A DNA stretch of 29,133 bases from an uncultured Clostridia bacterium (GTDB lineage Bacteria > Bacillota > Clostridia > TANB77 > CAG-508), in NCBI GenBank assembly GCA_948934525.1, contig CAQZSK010000016.1, positions 1 through 29,133 on the forward strand, in the 5' to 3' direction. Below are positions 1-6,968 of this stretch, in pieces. The position numbers and the translations under genes are program-made. The first letter of the stretch is position 1. Each line of letters starts with the position of its first letter. The notes beneath the pieces were generated by a model. It had not been told where the DNA came from, did not search any database, and saw nothing but the letters and a program-made list of their open reading frames with translations.

Positions 1-93
1 GTCTTCTAATTCTTCAATATGATATTCTGTATATGCTACATTTTCTTTAAATTCCTTGTCTAGTAAATATGGTATTTGTTTTGGATAATACAT
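1..93 (-). CDS. N-terminal fragment of an unidentified protein
   Basis: A frame opens with ATG at 93 and runs off the window edge after 31 codons (begins MYYPKQIPYLLDKEFKEN). A purine-rich ribosome site (GGAAAGGA) lies a few bases upstream, and the start is 19 bases after the stop of the DUF1905 gene, so the two are probably co-transcribed. The fragment has no signal peptide or membrane segment. The 'YYPKQIPYLL' opening is reminiscent of AraC-type regulators of clostridia, but that is only an impression and too little is visible to name a family. Confidence 0.55.
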   Translation of the reverse strand, partial: MYYPKQIPYLLDKEFKENVAYTEYHIEELED

Positions 94-112
94 ATATGGT
101 TTCCTTTCCAAT

Positions 113-370
113 TTATCGTTCTCTTATCACAACATCAACAGTATCACCAAAACTCTTATTTATCTGTTTTCTCACTTGTTTTGTAATACCAATAATATAG
201 CAAGGTGTTCCCATTTTTACTACTTGTCCACTATATGGTACTCCATCAAAAGAAGCATTTACCAATAGTCTTCCTTTTCCAAATATTTCTTTAATGTCAT
301 AAGGAATCTCTACATATGCAGCATCCATATTTCCATTTTGAATAATCACTGCACTAAATTTTAATTCCAT
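113..370 (-). CDS. DUF1905 domain protein
   Basis: A small soluble protein of 85 residues made almost entirely of one DUF1905 domain. The family pattern is visible: an opening beta strand (ELKFSAVI), 'AAYVEIPYDIKEIFGKGRLLV', 'DGVPYSGQVVKMG' and the closing 'ITKQVRKQINKSFGDTVDV'. The biochemical role of DUF1905 is not established. An in-frame ATG at 391 would add seven residues, but a GGAGG at 378-382 sits seven bases before the ATG at 370 and lies inside that longer reading, so 370 is the better start. It is in the middle of a minus-strand gene run: the previous stop is 55 bases upstream and the next start is 19 bases downstream. Confidence 0.85.
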   Translation of the reverse strand: MELKFSAVIIQNGNMDAAYVEIPYDIKEIFGKGRLLVNASFDGVPYSGQVVKMGTPCYIIGITKQVRKQINKSFGDTVDVVIRER

Positions 371-425
371 CCATAAACCTCCAAAATTCAATCTTTTTTA
401 TTGTAATTTATCTTTCTAATAAAAA

Positions 426-1224
426 CTATTGTAAAGTCCTACTAAGAAGTTCATTTTTTACATTTTCTCGAATTTCATCTGCCGTTTGCCATAGTCCAGT
501 ATATGGATATATACTGTGTCCATTAACTTGTATAAAGATACGACCTCGTGGAACTGTAAATTCTCCCTTTTTTTGTTGCCAATTTTCTATCACTTTATTT
601 TTCTTATTCCACTTTTCTTCATATTCTAAAAAATTAATAAAATCTTCTGTTGCTTCTTCTATAGTTTTATTTTCGTTTACTACAATATAATTTTGATAAT
701 GTAAAAGCCCCTGAGCATCTACTTCTTGTTTAAAACTAAAGTATTGCTTCTTATCATCTTCCCAATGATTAAAAAGGTATTTCTGGTAATTGTCTGCAAA
801 ATCTTCTTGAACATTGCCCCACTTTTTTATTGCTGTAAATTGAATATTGGGATAATTTTTTGGTGCTAAAATATATTTTCCATTTTCATGTTCATCTACT
901 TCTTTTGAAATAATATTTACTTTAATACTTTGATGTATTTTAAAATAAGTATCAATATCAGGATTAATGTAGTTTCCTGTATCACTCCACCAACCGACAA
1001 AAAATAATTATTGCTAAAATTCCTACAATAGTTCCCATAATTATCAATACCCTTTTTAATCTTTTTAAAGTATTGTTAATAGGATTATACACTTTATCTA
1101 TTTTCCTTCTTCTACTTTTTAATTGTTCAGTCGCATTTATATCTATTTTGTAAGTGTCAATATTATTTTGCTTTTTGTTTTCTTCCCATTTTCTTAATTC
1201 TTCCCAATCATCTTCAGTTTTCAT
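426..1224 (-). CDS. Membrane-anchored protein, +1 frameshift at CGG
   Basis: Read straight through, the ATG at 1224 gives only 80 residues and stops at 982. The +1 frame is then open, without any ATG, from the shift point to a TAG at 426-428, about 190 codons. That is unlikely by chance in such AT-rich DNA. Skipping the C of the CGG codon at 996-994 (context TTT TGT C GGT TGG) joins the parts into a 265-residue protein. It has a charged cytoplasmic N-terminus (1-57), one membrane segment (about 58-75, VLIIMGTIVGILAIIIF) and a long extracellular region of acidic and aromatic character ending in NELLSRTLQ. I do not recognise the family. Deleting one T from the T6 run at 999-1004 would also restore the frame, so mutation or sequencing error at this one site cannot be excluded. 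It is in a run with the membrane protein upstream (43-base gap). The ribosome site is GGAGAAAT just before ATG. Confidence 0.75.
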
Positions 1225-1267
1225 ATTTCTCCCTATTACAAAAATTTATATTTTTTTAATGCATAAT

Positions 1268-1642
1268 TTATTTACTCCAATGCCATTTTGAGTAATATTT
1301 GTTTCCAGAAACTACAATACATTCCTCTTCATTTCCATTACTATATACGCTCATTCCACCTAGCCCTTTTTCAGGTTCCAAATAAAAACCTCTATTTTCC
1401 ATATATTCATCTAAATACTGCCTGCTACTTTTACTTGAGGTATCTAATGTTTTACTAAAGCCTACTTTATTAGGAATATTTTGTACTATTGTATATCCTT
1501 TATCTGTAAATAAGATTTCTAACATTCCTAAGCAAGATGAAAATGGATTCCAAACATCAAATTTAACTATTGAAAATATTGTAGCACCACATAAAATTAC
1601 AAAGCACATTATAATAGTTATAATAATTCTTTTTCTTTTCAT
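1268..1642 (-). CDS. Small membrane-anchored hypothetical protein
   Basis: A protein of 124 residues with a positively charged N-terminus and one hydrophobic segment (residues 5-27), which acts either as signal anchor or signal peptide. A Cys at 18 is followed by GATIFS, but there is no convincing lipobox. The rest is a small extracytoplasmic domain (CLGMLEILFTDKGYTIVQ, then NRGFYLEPEKGLGGMSVYS). I do not recognise a named family. A strong ribosome site (GGGGAGAGG) is six bases before ATG. It lies 23 bases downstream of the DUF1287 gene and 43 bases upstream of another membrane-anchored protein, so these three envelope proteins probably form one operon. Confidence 0.75.
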   Translation of the reverse strand: MKRKRIIITIIMCFVILCGATIFSIVKFDVWNPFSSCLGMLEILFTDKGYTIVQNIPNKVGFSKTLDTSSKSSRQYLDEYMENRGFYLEPEKGLGGMSVYSNGNEEECIVVSGNKYYSKWHWSK

Positions 1643-1665
1643 ACTTAACCTCTCCCCCTAACTTA

Positions 1666-2331
1666 CTATTTCATTCTATAATGCCCTGTAATCGGTTCAT
1701 ATTCATTGTATCTTTCTAATATGTCTTCTTCCCTTATCGGTTGCCCTCCATTATGTATTAAATATGGTATCCCCTTTTTATTTCTTTTATCTGAAATAAT
1801 TCCTATATGTGATGTACCAAAGATCACTATATCCCCTGGTTGCCATTCCTCTATTTTAGATAAATCTGTAGTTAATACTAATTGATTTCTTTGAAAATAT
1901 ACTTTCAAATTTGGCACTCTTCTAAAATCTATGTTAGTATCTGGATTTCCTGCAACTCGTGGATATTCCTTTACATTATTTTTTATGTCTTCATCCACCA
2001 TTTCTTTCAACAAATATCCTGCATTTTTTAATGCTCTCCAAATAACATCTGTACATACTCCCTCATCATCTGGTGGATAGCCCCCTGCATAATATGCGCT
2101 TTTATATCTTGGTTTATTCTTTGCTTCAATCTTTGCTCCTTGCAAAATATCTGTATAATCATCTATGCCATCATTATCATAATCTGTTTGACTAGTTAAT
2201 ATCTCAATTCCAAAGTCTTTGGCACAATAACTCTTTTTATTTTTATAATAGATTAATATTACACTTAAAGCTGCTAGAATTAATATAAAAATTATAACAA
2301 TTATTCTAAATATCTTTCTTATCATTTTCAT
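1666..2331 (-). CDS. DUF1287 family extracytoplasmic protein
   Basis: A 221-residue protein with an N-terminal membrane anchor (residues 7-29) and a DUF1287 domain, a family in the NlpC/P60-like (papain-fold) hydrolase superfamily. Visible family features are 'DYDNDGIDDYTDIL', the nucleophile region 'GVCTDVIWRALKNAGY' with its Cys, 'EWQPGDIVIF' followed by 'SHIGIISDKR', and 'PYLIHNGG', giving the expected Cys-His arrangement. A cell-wall peptidase or amidase role is inferred from the fold, not shown. It is the first gene of a minus-strand envelope gene run. The start codon lies seven bases after a consensus -10 box with no ribosome-site sequence between them, so the mRNA is probably leaderless. 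Confidence 0.88.
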   Translation of the reverse strand: MKMIRKIFRIIVIIFILILAALSVILIYYKNKKSYCAKDFGIEILTSQTDYDNDGIDDYTDILQGAKIEAKNKPRYKSAYYAGGYPPDDEGVCTDVIWRALKNAGYLLKEMVDEDIKNNVKEYPRVAGNPDTNIDFRRVPNLKVYFQRNQLVLTTDLSKIEEWQPGDIVIFGTSHIGIISDKRNKKGIPYLIHNGGQPIREEDILERYNEYEPITGHYRMK

Positions 2332-2338
2332 ATTGAAT

Positions 2339-2367
2339 ATTATACTATATCTATTCTTTTAGTTCAA
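2339..2367 (-). promoter_or_regulatory. Sigma-A promoter of the DUF1287 operon
   Basis: On the minus strand, -35 TTGAAC (2367-2362) and -10 TATAAT (2344-2339) are separated by 17 bases. Only seven bases lie between the -10 box and the ATG at 2331, so transcription should start at or next to the start codon. Confidence 0.8.
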
Positions 2368-2411
2368 TGGTTGAAAAGATCTATTCCTATACTTTAAATA
2401 TTGCATGCTAT

Positions 2412-2448
2412 AAAAAAGACAGATAGTTATGTACTATCCATCTTTTAC
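2412..2448 (-). terminator. Rho-independent terminator
   Basis: On the minus strand an imperfect hairpin (arms AAAAGA..GATAGT and ACTATC..TCTTTT with a two-base internal mismatch) is followed by a run of Ts. It starts just past the stop codon of the gene at 2453-2986 and separates it from the promoter of the DUF1287 operon. Confidence 0.7.
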
Positions 2449-2452
2449 CATT

Positions 2453-2986
2453 CTATTTTATTTTTATGATGTCTATATTAGGTTGTAATAATTCAATTAC
2501 AGTTCCAGAGTTATTCTTCACTCTCAAAACATCACCACTTTCGGCCTTAATAATAACTGCAAAATTCAAATTTATTGTTTGATAAGCATTATTAACTGTT
2601 TCACCAACTGTTGAACCATATACAGTTGCATTATTATGCTCTAAATATACAGATAATGTAGTTTCTTTGCCTGTTGATGGTGGTTCATAAGCTGTAGTAT
2701 TGAATTGGATATAATAATTTCCAGCTTGATTAATTCTAAAATCCGCTGTTCCCTCTTGATGTGTTATAGCATCTTTTTCTATAATTCTATTAGTATCAAA
2801 AGTAATATATTCTCCTGTTTTAACATTTTCTGGTGCATAATTAAAACTGTTTATATGTGCAGAATTGCTTTCTGCTACTGTTATTGTTAAAATAACATTC
2901 CATATTAGTAATGCTAAAATCATGCTAATACTAAAAATAAAATAATATATATTACATTTTCTTTCACAGCAACTCAATTTTCTCAC
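2453..2986 (-). CDS. Membrane-anchored TNF/BclA-C-like domain protein
   Basis: A 177-residue protein. Residues 1-14 are Cys- and Lys-rich (CCERKC) and are followed by a membrane anchor (about 15-36). The C-terminal 130 residues have the alternating beta pattern of the C1q/TNF-like jelly roll seen in the C-terminal domain of BclA and related spore or surface proteins: 'FRINQAGNYYIQFNTTAY', 'TTLSVYLEHNNATVYGS', 'QTINLNFAVIIKAESGDVLRVKNNSG'. The assignment rests on pattern only. There is no collagen-like repeat. GTG at 2986 is the first possible start, but AGGAG lies only two bases away; TTG at 2977 has better spacing, so the start is uncertain by three codons. A surface-display or trimerising role is inference. 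Confidence 0.65.
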   Translation of the reverse strand: MRKLSCCERKCNIYYFIFSISMILALLIWNVILTITVAESNSAHINSFNYAPENVKTGEYITFDTNRIIEKDAITHQEGTADFRINQAGNYYIQFNTTAYEPPSTGKETTLSVYLEHNNATVYGSTVGETVNNAYQTINLNFAVIIKAESGDVLRVKNNSGTVIELLQPNIDIIKIK

Positions 2987-3032
2987 CTCTCCTTATAGTA
3001 TATGAGAATTAATTATTTGAGTATCATTATAA

Positions 3033-4001
3033 TTAATCATTATTTAGAAAATTCATTACTAAGTCTATCATTACCTCCTTTTCCTTTGGATTTGATTCTG
3101 CTATTAATAATGTTAATGCTGCTAAAGTGTTATTATCAATGGTTTGTTCGCCATTTTTATATAAAATATCATAAAAGTTTAAGAAATAGATAAATAAAGT
3201 TGCTGCAATTCTTTTATTCCCATCTGTAAATACATGGTTCTTTACTATTAAATATAAAAAATTAGCGCTTTTTTCTTCTATGCTTTTGTATATATCTTGT
3301 CCACCAAAACTTTGATAAATATTCCCTATAATTGACTCTAATCCTTTTCCTCTTTCAACAGCAAACAATGTACTTTCTTCATTAAATCTAAGCTTATTAA
3401 TAACTTCTATACATTGATTATATTCAATTTTCCTTTCATCAATATTTCCCTTTATCTTCTTTAACGTTTTGTGATCATAATCATCTAATAAATCTAATGC
3501 TTTTGAATATTCTCCAATTACTTTTAATATTTCTTTTGCATCACGATTTTCTAATCTTTCATCCATACGATTTGCTATATCTATTAATTTTATTGTCTTT
3601 TCTAAATATTCTAATCTTTTTTGGTTTACAGCATATCCTTTTAACATATAGTCTTTTAAGATCTTCGTAGCCCATTTCCTAAAAGCAATACCTTGTGCTG
3701 ATTTTACACGATATCCAATAGAAATAATCATATCAAGATTATAATACTCCACCATATGTGTTTGAGTTTTCCCCTCAATAGCACCATGTTTAGTGGTTGT
3801 TGCAAATTTTGCAACAACCTTTTCATCTTTTAGTTCCTCTAGCAAAGTATTCTTTATGTGCCTTGATATTACTGACTTATCTCTGCTAAATAGTTCTGCC
3901 ATTTGTTCTAAGTTAAGCCATACTGTTTCATCTTTTAAATTAACCTCCAATTTCACACCTTGATTTTCAAATAAAATAATTTCGTTCTTTTTCTCGTCCA
4001 T
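3033..4001 (-). CDS. RhuM-Doc fusion protein
   Basis: A 322-residue protein in two parts. The first half has the RhuM signature: 'VWLNLEQMAELFSRDKSVISRHIKN', 'EYYNLDMIISIGYRVKSAQGIAFRKWATKILKDYMLKGYAVNQKRL'. The second half, after a helical linker, is a Fic/Doc domain with 'IGNIYQSFGG' and the active-site motif HVFTDGNKRIAA, which matches the Doc form HxFx(D)xNKR rather than the classical Fic HPFxxGNGR. Doc domains phosphorylate targets and Fic domains AMPylate them; which applies here is unknown. RhuM-Doc fusions are known, usually in accessory regions. No separate antitoxin gene adjoins it. It has its own strong promoter and an RNA leader of about 80 bases. A stress or toxin-like role is inference. 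Confidence 0.88.
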   Translation of the reverse strand: MDEKKNEIILFENQGVKLEVNLKDETVWLNLEQMAELFSRDKSVISRHIKNTLLEELKDEKVVAKFATTTKHGAIEGKTQTHMVEYYNLDMIISIGYRVKSAQGIAFRKWATKILKDYMLKGYAVNQKRLEYLEKTIKLIDIANRMDERLENRDAKEILKVIGEYSKALDLLDDYDHKTLKKIKGNIDERKIEYNQCIEVINKLRFNEESTLFAVERGKGLESIIGNIYQSFGGQDIYKSIEEKSANFLYLIVKNHVFTDGNKRIAATLFIYFLNFYDILYKNGEQTIDNNTLAALTLLIAESNPKEKEVMIDLVMNFLNND

Positions 4002-4089
4002 ACAAACACTTCCTTTTCCATAAAAATTTAGTTAGCTACATCTATTGCTATGTTTAAACTTTATCTGTTTTATCAAAACTATTGTTCGT

Positions 4090-4118
4090 ATTATACTATA
4101 TAATAATCTATATGTCAA
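4090..4118 (-). promoter_or_regulatory. Consensus sigma-A promoter of the RhuM-Doc gene
   Basis: On the minus strand, a perfect -35 TTGACA (4118-4113) and a perfect -10 TATAAT (4095-4090) are 17 bases apart. The gene start is about 80 bases downstream. Confidence 0.88.
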
Positions 4119-4152
4119 TATTTCCTTTTAAGTTTTCTTAAAAATAAGAAAG

Positions 4153-4271
4153 ATGTGCGTTAACGGAAGCAAAGCTTCTGACGCACATTTGTGCAAGTTG
4201 CTTAGCAACTGCACAGACTAAGGAAACCTAACCTTGTTGTATAGCAAAAATCTGCAATTTTTGCTATACAA
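4153..4271. other. Cluster of three strong hairpins in a gene-free spacer
   Basis: Three inverted repeats sit in tandem between the exchanger gene and the RhuM-Doc promoter. 4153-4188: ATGTGCGT pairs with ACGCACAT and encloses GAAGC-AAA-GCTTC. 4190-4215: TGTGC plus AGTTGC pairs with GCAACT plus GCACA around the loop TTA, with one bulged A. 4237-4271: a perfect 15-base arm (TTGTATAGCAAAAAT) closes on a five-base loop. None carries a proper T run on the minus strand, and no ORF is present. They could be extragenic repeats or a small structured RNA. Confidence 0.6.
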
Positions 4272-4276
4272 TAAAA

Positions 4277-4294
4277 GAGAGCATCTCTGCTCCC
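4277..4294 (-). terminator. Terminator of the exchanger/ferredoxin operon
   Basis: On the minus strand GGGAGCA-gaga-TGCTCTC forms a seven-pair stem followed by TTTTATTG. It begins about ten bases past the stop codon of the exchanger gene. Confidence 0.8.
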
Positions 4295-4304
4295 TTACAT
4301 TAAA

Positions 4305-5255
4305 CTAGCTTACTAATAAATATCCTATATATCCTACATACATTAAGAAATAGATCATTCCATTTGCTCTACTCATTTCATTTTTAGGTGGAATTACTGG
4401 GAATAATGCTAAAATTAATGTTGCTACTACTAATACCATTAAATCCATGTTATAACTAAAGTTATAGCTAATTGGATTAATAAAAGCAGCCACACCAATA
4501 ATTAGTAACATATTAAATATGTTAGAACCAATAATATTTCCAATTGCAATATCACTATTTCCTTTAATAGCTGCAGTAACACTTGTTACTAATTCTGGAA
4601 GGCTTGTCCCTACTGCAAGTATCGTTAAACCAATAATTTTCTCACTAACACCAAAATAGTTAGCAATATTAACTGCATTATCTACTGCTAAATCTCCACC
4701 CACTTTTAATCCTATAACCCCTAATATAATCCATAAGATATCTTTTAAAATTGGCAATAACTTCTTTTGTGTTTTTACTTCCTCTTGCTTTTCTTGACTG
4801 CTTTGTTTCTTTGCCATAAAAATGGTATAGGTAATGAATAGTAAGAATAAAAGAAGTAACAGTACCGCTTCTACTTTATTAATTGTTCCGCCTGTATTGC
4901 AAAGAACAATAAAAATTACAGTAAACATCAAACACATTGGAATTTCAAAAAGTCTAGTTTCTTTTTGAAATTTGACTGGTTTTATAATAGTGGAAAGTCC
5001 TAATATGAGTAACAAATTGCATAAATTGCTACCAACAACATTTCCAATGGACATATCTGAAAGTCCTTCTAAGGCTGATGTTGTGCTAACAAATAATTCT
5101 GGCATGGATGTTCCTATAGAAACAATGGTAAGTCCTATAATGATTTCTGGAATGTGAAACTTCTTAGCTATACTGCTTGCTCCATTTACTAACCAATCAG
5201 CTCCTAAAACAAGAAGTGCAAAGCCTACAATAATAAAAAAGATTGAAACTATCAC
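4305..5255 (-). CDS. Calcium/sodium antiporter, CaxA/YrbG family
   Basis: A 316-residue integral membrane protein of the Ca2+/cation antiporter superfamily. It has the two inverted alpha repeats that form the ion site: 'GLTIVSIGTSMPELFVS' with 'SIGNVVGSNLCNLLLILG' in the first half and 'GLTILAVGTSLPELVTS' with 'AIGNIIGSNIFNMLLIIG' in the second. The Glu of each GTS(M/L)PEL motif is the cation ligand known in the family. About ten membrane segments flank a short charged central loop (KKQSSQEKQEEVKTQKK). It probably exchanges Na+ for Ca2+ across the plasma membrane. Its ATG overlaps the stop of the ferredoxin gene (ATGA), so the two are translationally coupled. Confidence 0.92.
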   Translation of the reverse strand: MIVSIFFIIVGFALLVLGADWLVNGASSIAKKFHIPEIIIGLTIVSIGTSMPELFVSTTSALEGLSDMSIGNVVGSNLCNLLLILGLSTIIKPVKFQKETRLFEIPMCLMFTVIFIVLCNTGGTINKVEAVLLLLLFLLFITYTIFMAKKQSSQEKQEEVKTQKKLLPILKDILWIILGVIGLKVGGDLAVDNAVNIANYFGVSEKIIGLTILAVGTSLPELVTSVTAAIKGNSDIAIGNIIGSNIFNMLLIIGVAAFINPISYNFSYNMDLMVLVVATLILALFPVIPPKNEMSRANGMIYFLMYVGYIGYLLVS

Positions 5256-5455
5256 TTGCTTTCCTCCTCATGTAGCACTAATGCTTTTTTAGGACAAAAA
5301 TTGGAGCATTTACCACATCTAATACATTTCTCATAATCAATTTCTGGTGCTTCAAAGTCTTTTTGTGTTAATGCTCCTACTGGACAAACCTTTACAGCAG
5401 GACATTTATGATTTTGTGGACAATTTTCTACAATGATTTTTAACTTCTTTCCCAT
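5252..5455 (-). CDS. 4Fe-4S ferredoxin-type protein
   Basis: A 67-residue protein with two cysteine clusters. The second is a canonical motif, CIRCGKCSNFCPKKAL. The first, 'CPQNHKCPAVKVCPVGAL', has wider spacing between its first cysteines than the CxxCxxCxxxCP consensus. Two 4Fe-4S clusters, or one plus an altered site, are possible. It should carry electrons in the cytoplasm, but its partner is not visible; the linked gene is an ion exchanger, an unusual companion. It is the first gene of a two-gene operon with its own promoter (5499-5527). Confidence 0.88.
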   Translation of the reverse strand: MGKKLKIIVENCPQNHKCPAVKVCPVGALTQKDFEAPEIDYEKCIRCGKCSNFCPKKALVLHEEESK

Positions 5456-5498
5456 ATCTCTTTCCTCTCTTCCGTTTCTCTAATTTAAAGCGAGATTA

Positions 5499-5527
5499 AT
5501 TATAGCATTCCCTTCCTGATTTTACAA
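5499..5527 (-). promoter_or_regulatory. Sigma-A promoter of the ferredoxin/exchanger operon
   Basis: On the minus strand, -35 TTGTAA (5527-5522) and -10 TATAAT (5504-5499) are 17 bases apart, with an extended -10 TG one base before the -10 box. Confidence 0.85.
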
Positions 5528-5606
5528 CTTTAAAATAAAATATATTGATGTTTGATATGCTCTATTAATTTTAGCATATTACCTGCTTCTTTTTCCTATA
5601 TAATAA

Positions 5607-6206
5607 TTAATCAAATAGCACTTGCCAATTTTCGTCTTCCTTTGCTTGAAAGCACATTTCTATCTGTTCTTTTGTACATTTTTCTTCTGCTAGATTATCT
5701 GGCAATTCATCTAGTCCAAAATACTTTATTTCTGTTGTCTCAATATTTTCTACGAATTCTCCGCCAACTTGTTCACACAAAGTAAATACCTTCCATATTC
5801 CATGAGCATACAATGGCTTATTATGTTTATTTCTATCTTGCACAGCAATTAGTCTTACAGTTTCTACATCTAATCCTGTTTCTTCTTTGACTTCTTTTAT
5901 AGTATTTGATTTTGCTGTCTCTAGTACATCTACCCAACCACCTGGTAATGACCAAGTTCCATTATTTTCATGAGTTAACAAGATTTTGTCACCCTGAAAT
6001 ATAGCCGCTCTTGTATCTAGCTTTGGTGTTTGATATCCTGTTTCATTGCAAAACAAATCTTTTACTTTTTCCAAACTAATATCACTTTTTTCTGCTATCT
6101 TTCTTAATCTTTCATATCTTTCTATATCATAAACATTTTGTGTATATGCAAGCCCTGCTTGTGCTAAACTCTGTATTTCAATAGCCCATTTCAACCATTT
6201 TTCCAT
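5607..6206 (-). CDS. NUDIX hydrolase with N-terminal helical domain
   Basis: A 199-residue protein. Residues 1-60 form a helical N-terminal domain (WLKWAIEIQSLAQAGLAYT, then RYERLRKIAEKSDI) of the type found in a subgroup of ADP-ribose-pyrophosphatase-like NUDIX proteins. The NUDIX fold follows, with the box at about 91-113: GGWVDVLETAKSN, then TIKEVKEETGLD. The consensus Arg of REUxEE is Lys here (KEVKEE), while the metal-binding Glu residues are kept, so activity is likely. It should hydrolyse a nucleoside-diphosphate-linked substrate in the cytoplasm; the exact substrate cannot be read from the sequence. The PAP2 gene lies upstream on the same strand with a terminator between them. Confidence 0.88.
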   Translation of the reverse strand: MEKWLKWAIEIQSLAQAGLAYTQNVYDIERYERLRKIAEKSDISLEKVKDLFCNETGYQTPKLDTRAAIFQGDKILLTHENNGTWSLPGGWVDVLETAKSNTIKEVKEETGLDVETVRLIAVQDRNKHNKPLYAHGIWKVFTLCEQVGGEFVENIETTEIKYFGLDELPDNLAEEKCTKEQIEMCFQAKEDENWQVLFD

Positions 6207-6242
6207 CTTATCTTTTCCTCTATTTTTTCTAAATTATAACAT

Positions 6243-6273
6243 AAAAGCAAGTAATTATGAATTACTCACTTGC
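6243..6273 (-). terminator. Terminator overlapping the end of the PAP2 gene
   Basis: On the minus strand GCAAGTGAGTAATT pairs with AATTACTTGC, with a three-base bulge and the loop CAT, followed by TTTTA. The 5' arm lies within the last codons of the PAP2 gene. Confidence 0.6.
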
Positions 6274-6891
6274 CTTTATCCAATTGCTCACACTACTTAC
6301 ATATAGTACTAAATAAGAAACTGATATGCAAAAACCTGCCATAACATCACTTGTATAATGTACTCCTAAATAAATTCTACTAATTCCAATAGAAATAATT
6401 AGAATGCTTAAAAATGTAATCAACCCTATTTTCAAATACTGATTCTTCACATATTTATAAATAAGATAAATCAAAAATCCATAAAAAGCCATACTAACCA
6501 TAGAATGCCCTGATGGAAAGCTATATCCTGTCTCATTAACAATTCTATATTCTGTTGGTCTTGGTCTTTGTACAATCTGTTTTAATACAATATTCAAACC
6601 TGTTACAATGCCTAAATTGACAATAATAGAAAGTCCTATTCTTCTATTTTTGATGCTAATAACTAAAATAACTGTAGTTCCTATTAAAACTAACGCTCCA
6701 CCAAAATTAGTAATCAATTTTGCAATTGGTGTTGCAAAATCTGATATGAGAAAACTAGATATTAAATCATATCCTACAATATCTGCTTGTAATATTTCCT
6801 TACTAAATACATCTTCTGCTAGCTTTAAAAATCCAACTAAGCAGATTAATAAGATAAACCACTTTAAATTCTTTTTAATAAACTCTTTCAT
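6262..6891 (-). CDS. PAP2 family phosphatase
   Basis: A 209-residue membrane protein with about six hydrophobic segments. It carries the three-part active site of type 2 phosphatidic acid phosphatases: KQIVQRPRP (KxxxxxxRP), 'YSFPSGHSM' (PSGH) and SRIYLGVHYTSD (SRxxxxxHxxxD), in the right order on the outer face. The family dephosphorylates lipid phosphates such as phosphatidate, phosphatidylglycerophosphate or undecaprenyl pyrophosphate; the substrate here is not determined. It lies 77 bases downstream of the MATE gene behind a terminator, so it is probably transcribed separately. Confidence 0.92.
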   Translation of the reverse strand: MKEFIKKNLKWFILLICLVGFLKLAEDVFSKEILQADIVGYDLISSFLISDFATPIAKLITNFGGALVLIGTTVILVISIKNRRIGLSIIVNLGIVTGLNIVLKQIVQRPRPTEYRIVNETGYSFPSGHSMVSMAFYGFLIYLIYKYVKNQYLKIGLITFLSILIISIGISRIYLGVHYTSDVMAGFCISVSYLVLYVSSVSNWIKASE

Positions 6892-6930
6892 TTTTCCTCT
6901 TCTTCATTATTTATTTTCATATCATATTAC

Positions 6931-6961
6931 AAAAGCAGATAATTTTCAAGAAATTATCTGC
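6931..6961 (-). terminator. Terminator of the kinase-like/MATE operon
   Basis: On the minus strand GCAGATAATTT-cttg-AAAATTATCTGC is a near-perfect 11-pair stem followed by TTTTG, starting just past the MATE stop codon. Confidence 0.85.
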
Positions 6962-6968
6962 CCTATTT

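Noticed and set aside
994..1004. Homopolymer sequencing error as the explanation for all frameshifts
   Set aside because: Only this site has a long run nearby. At four of the five sites the surplus C is not in a run, and all five share the same C-GG context.
4153..4271. CRISPR array or insertion-sequence ends
   Set aside because: The three hairpins differ in sequence and spacing and there is no transposase or cas gene.
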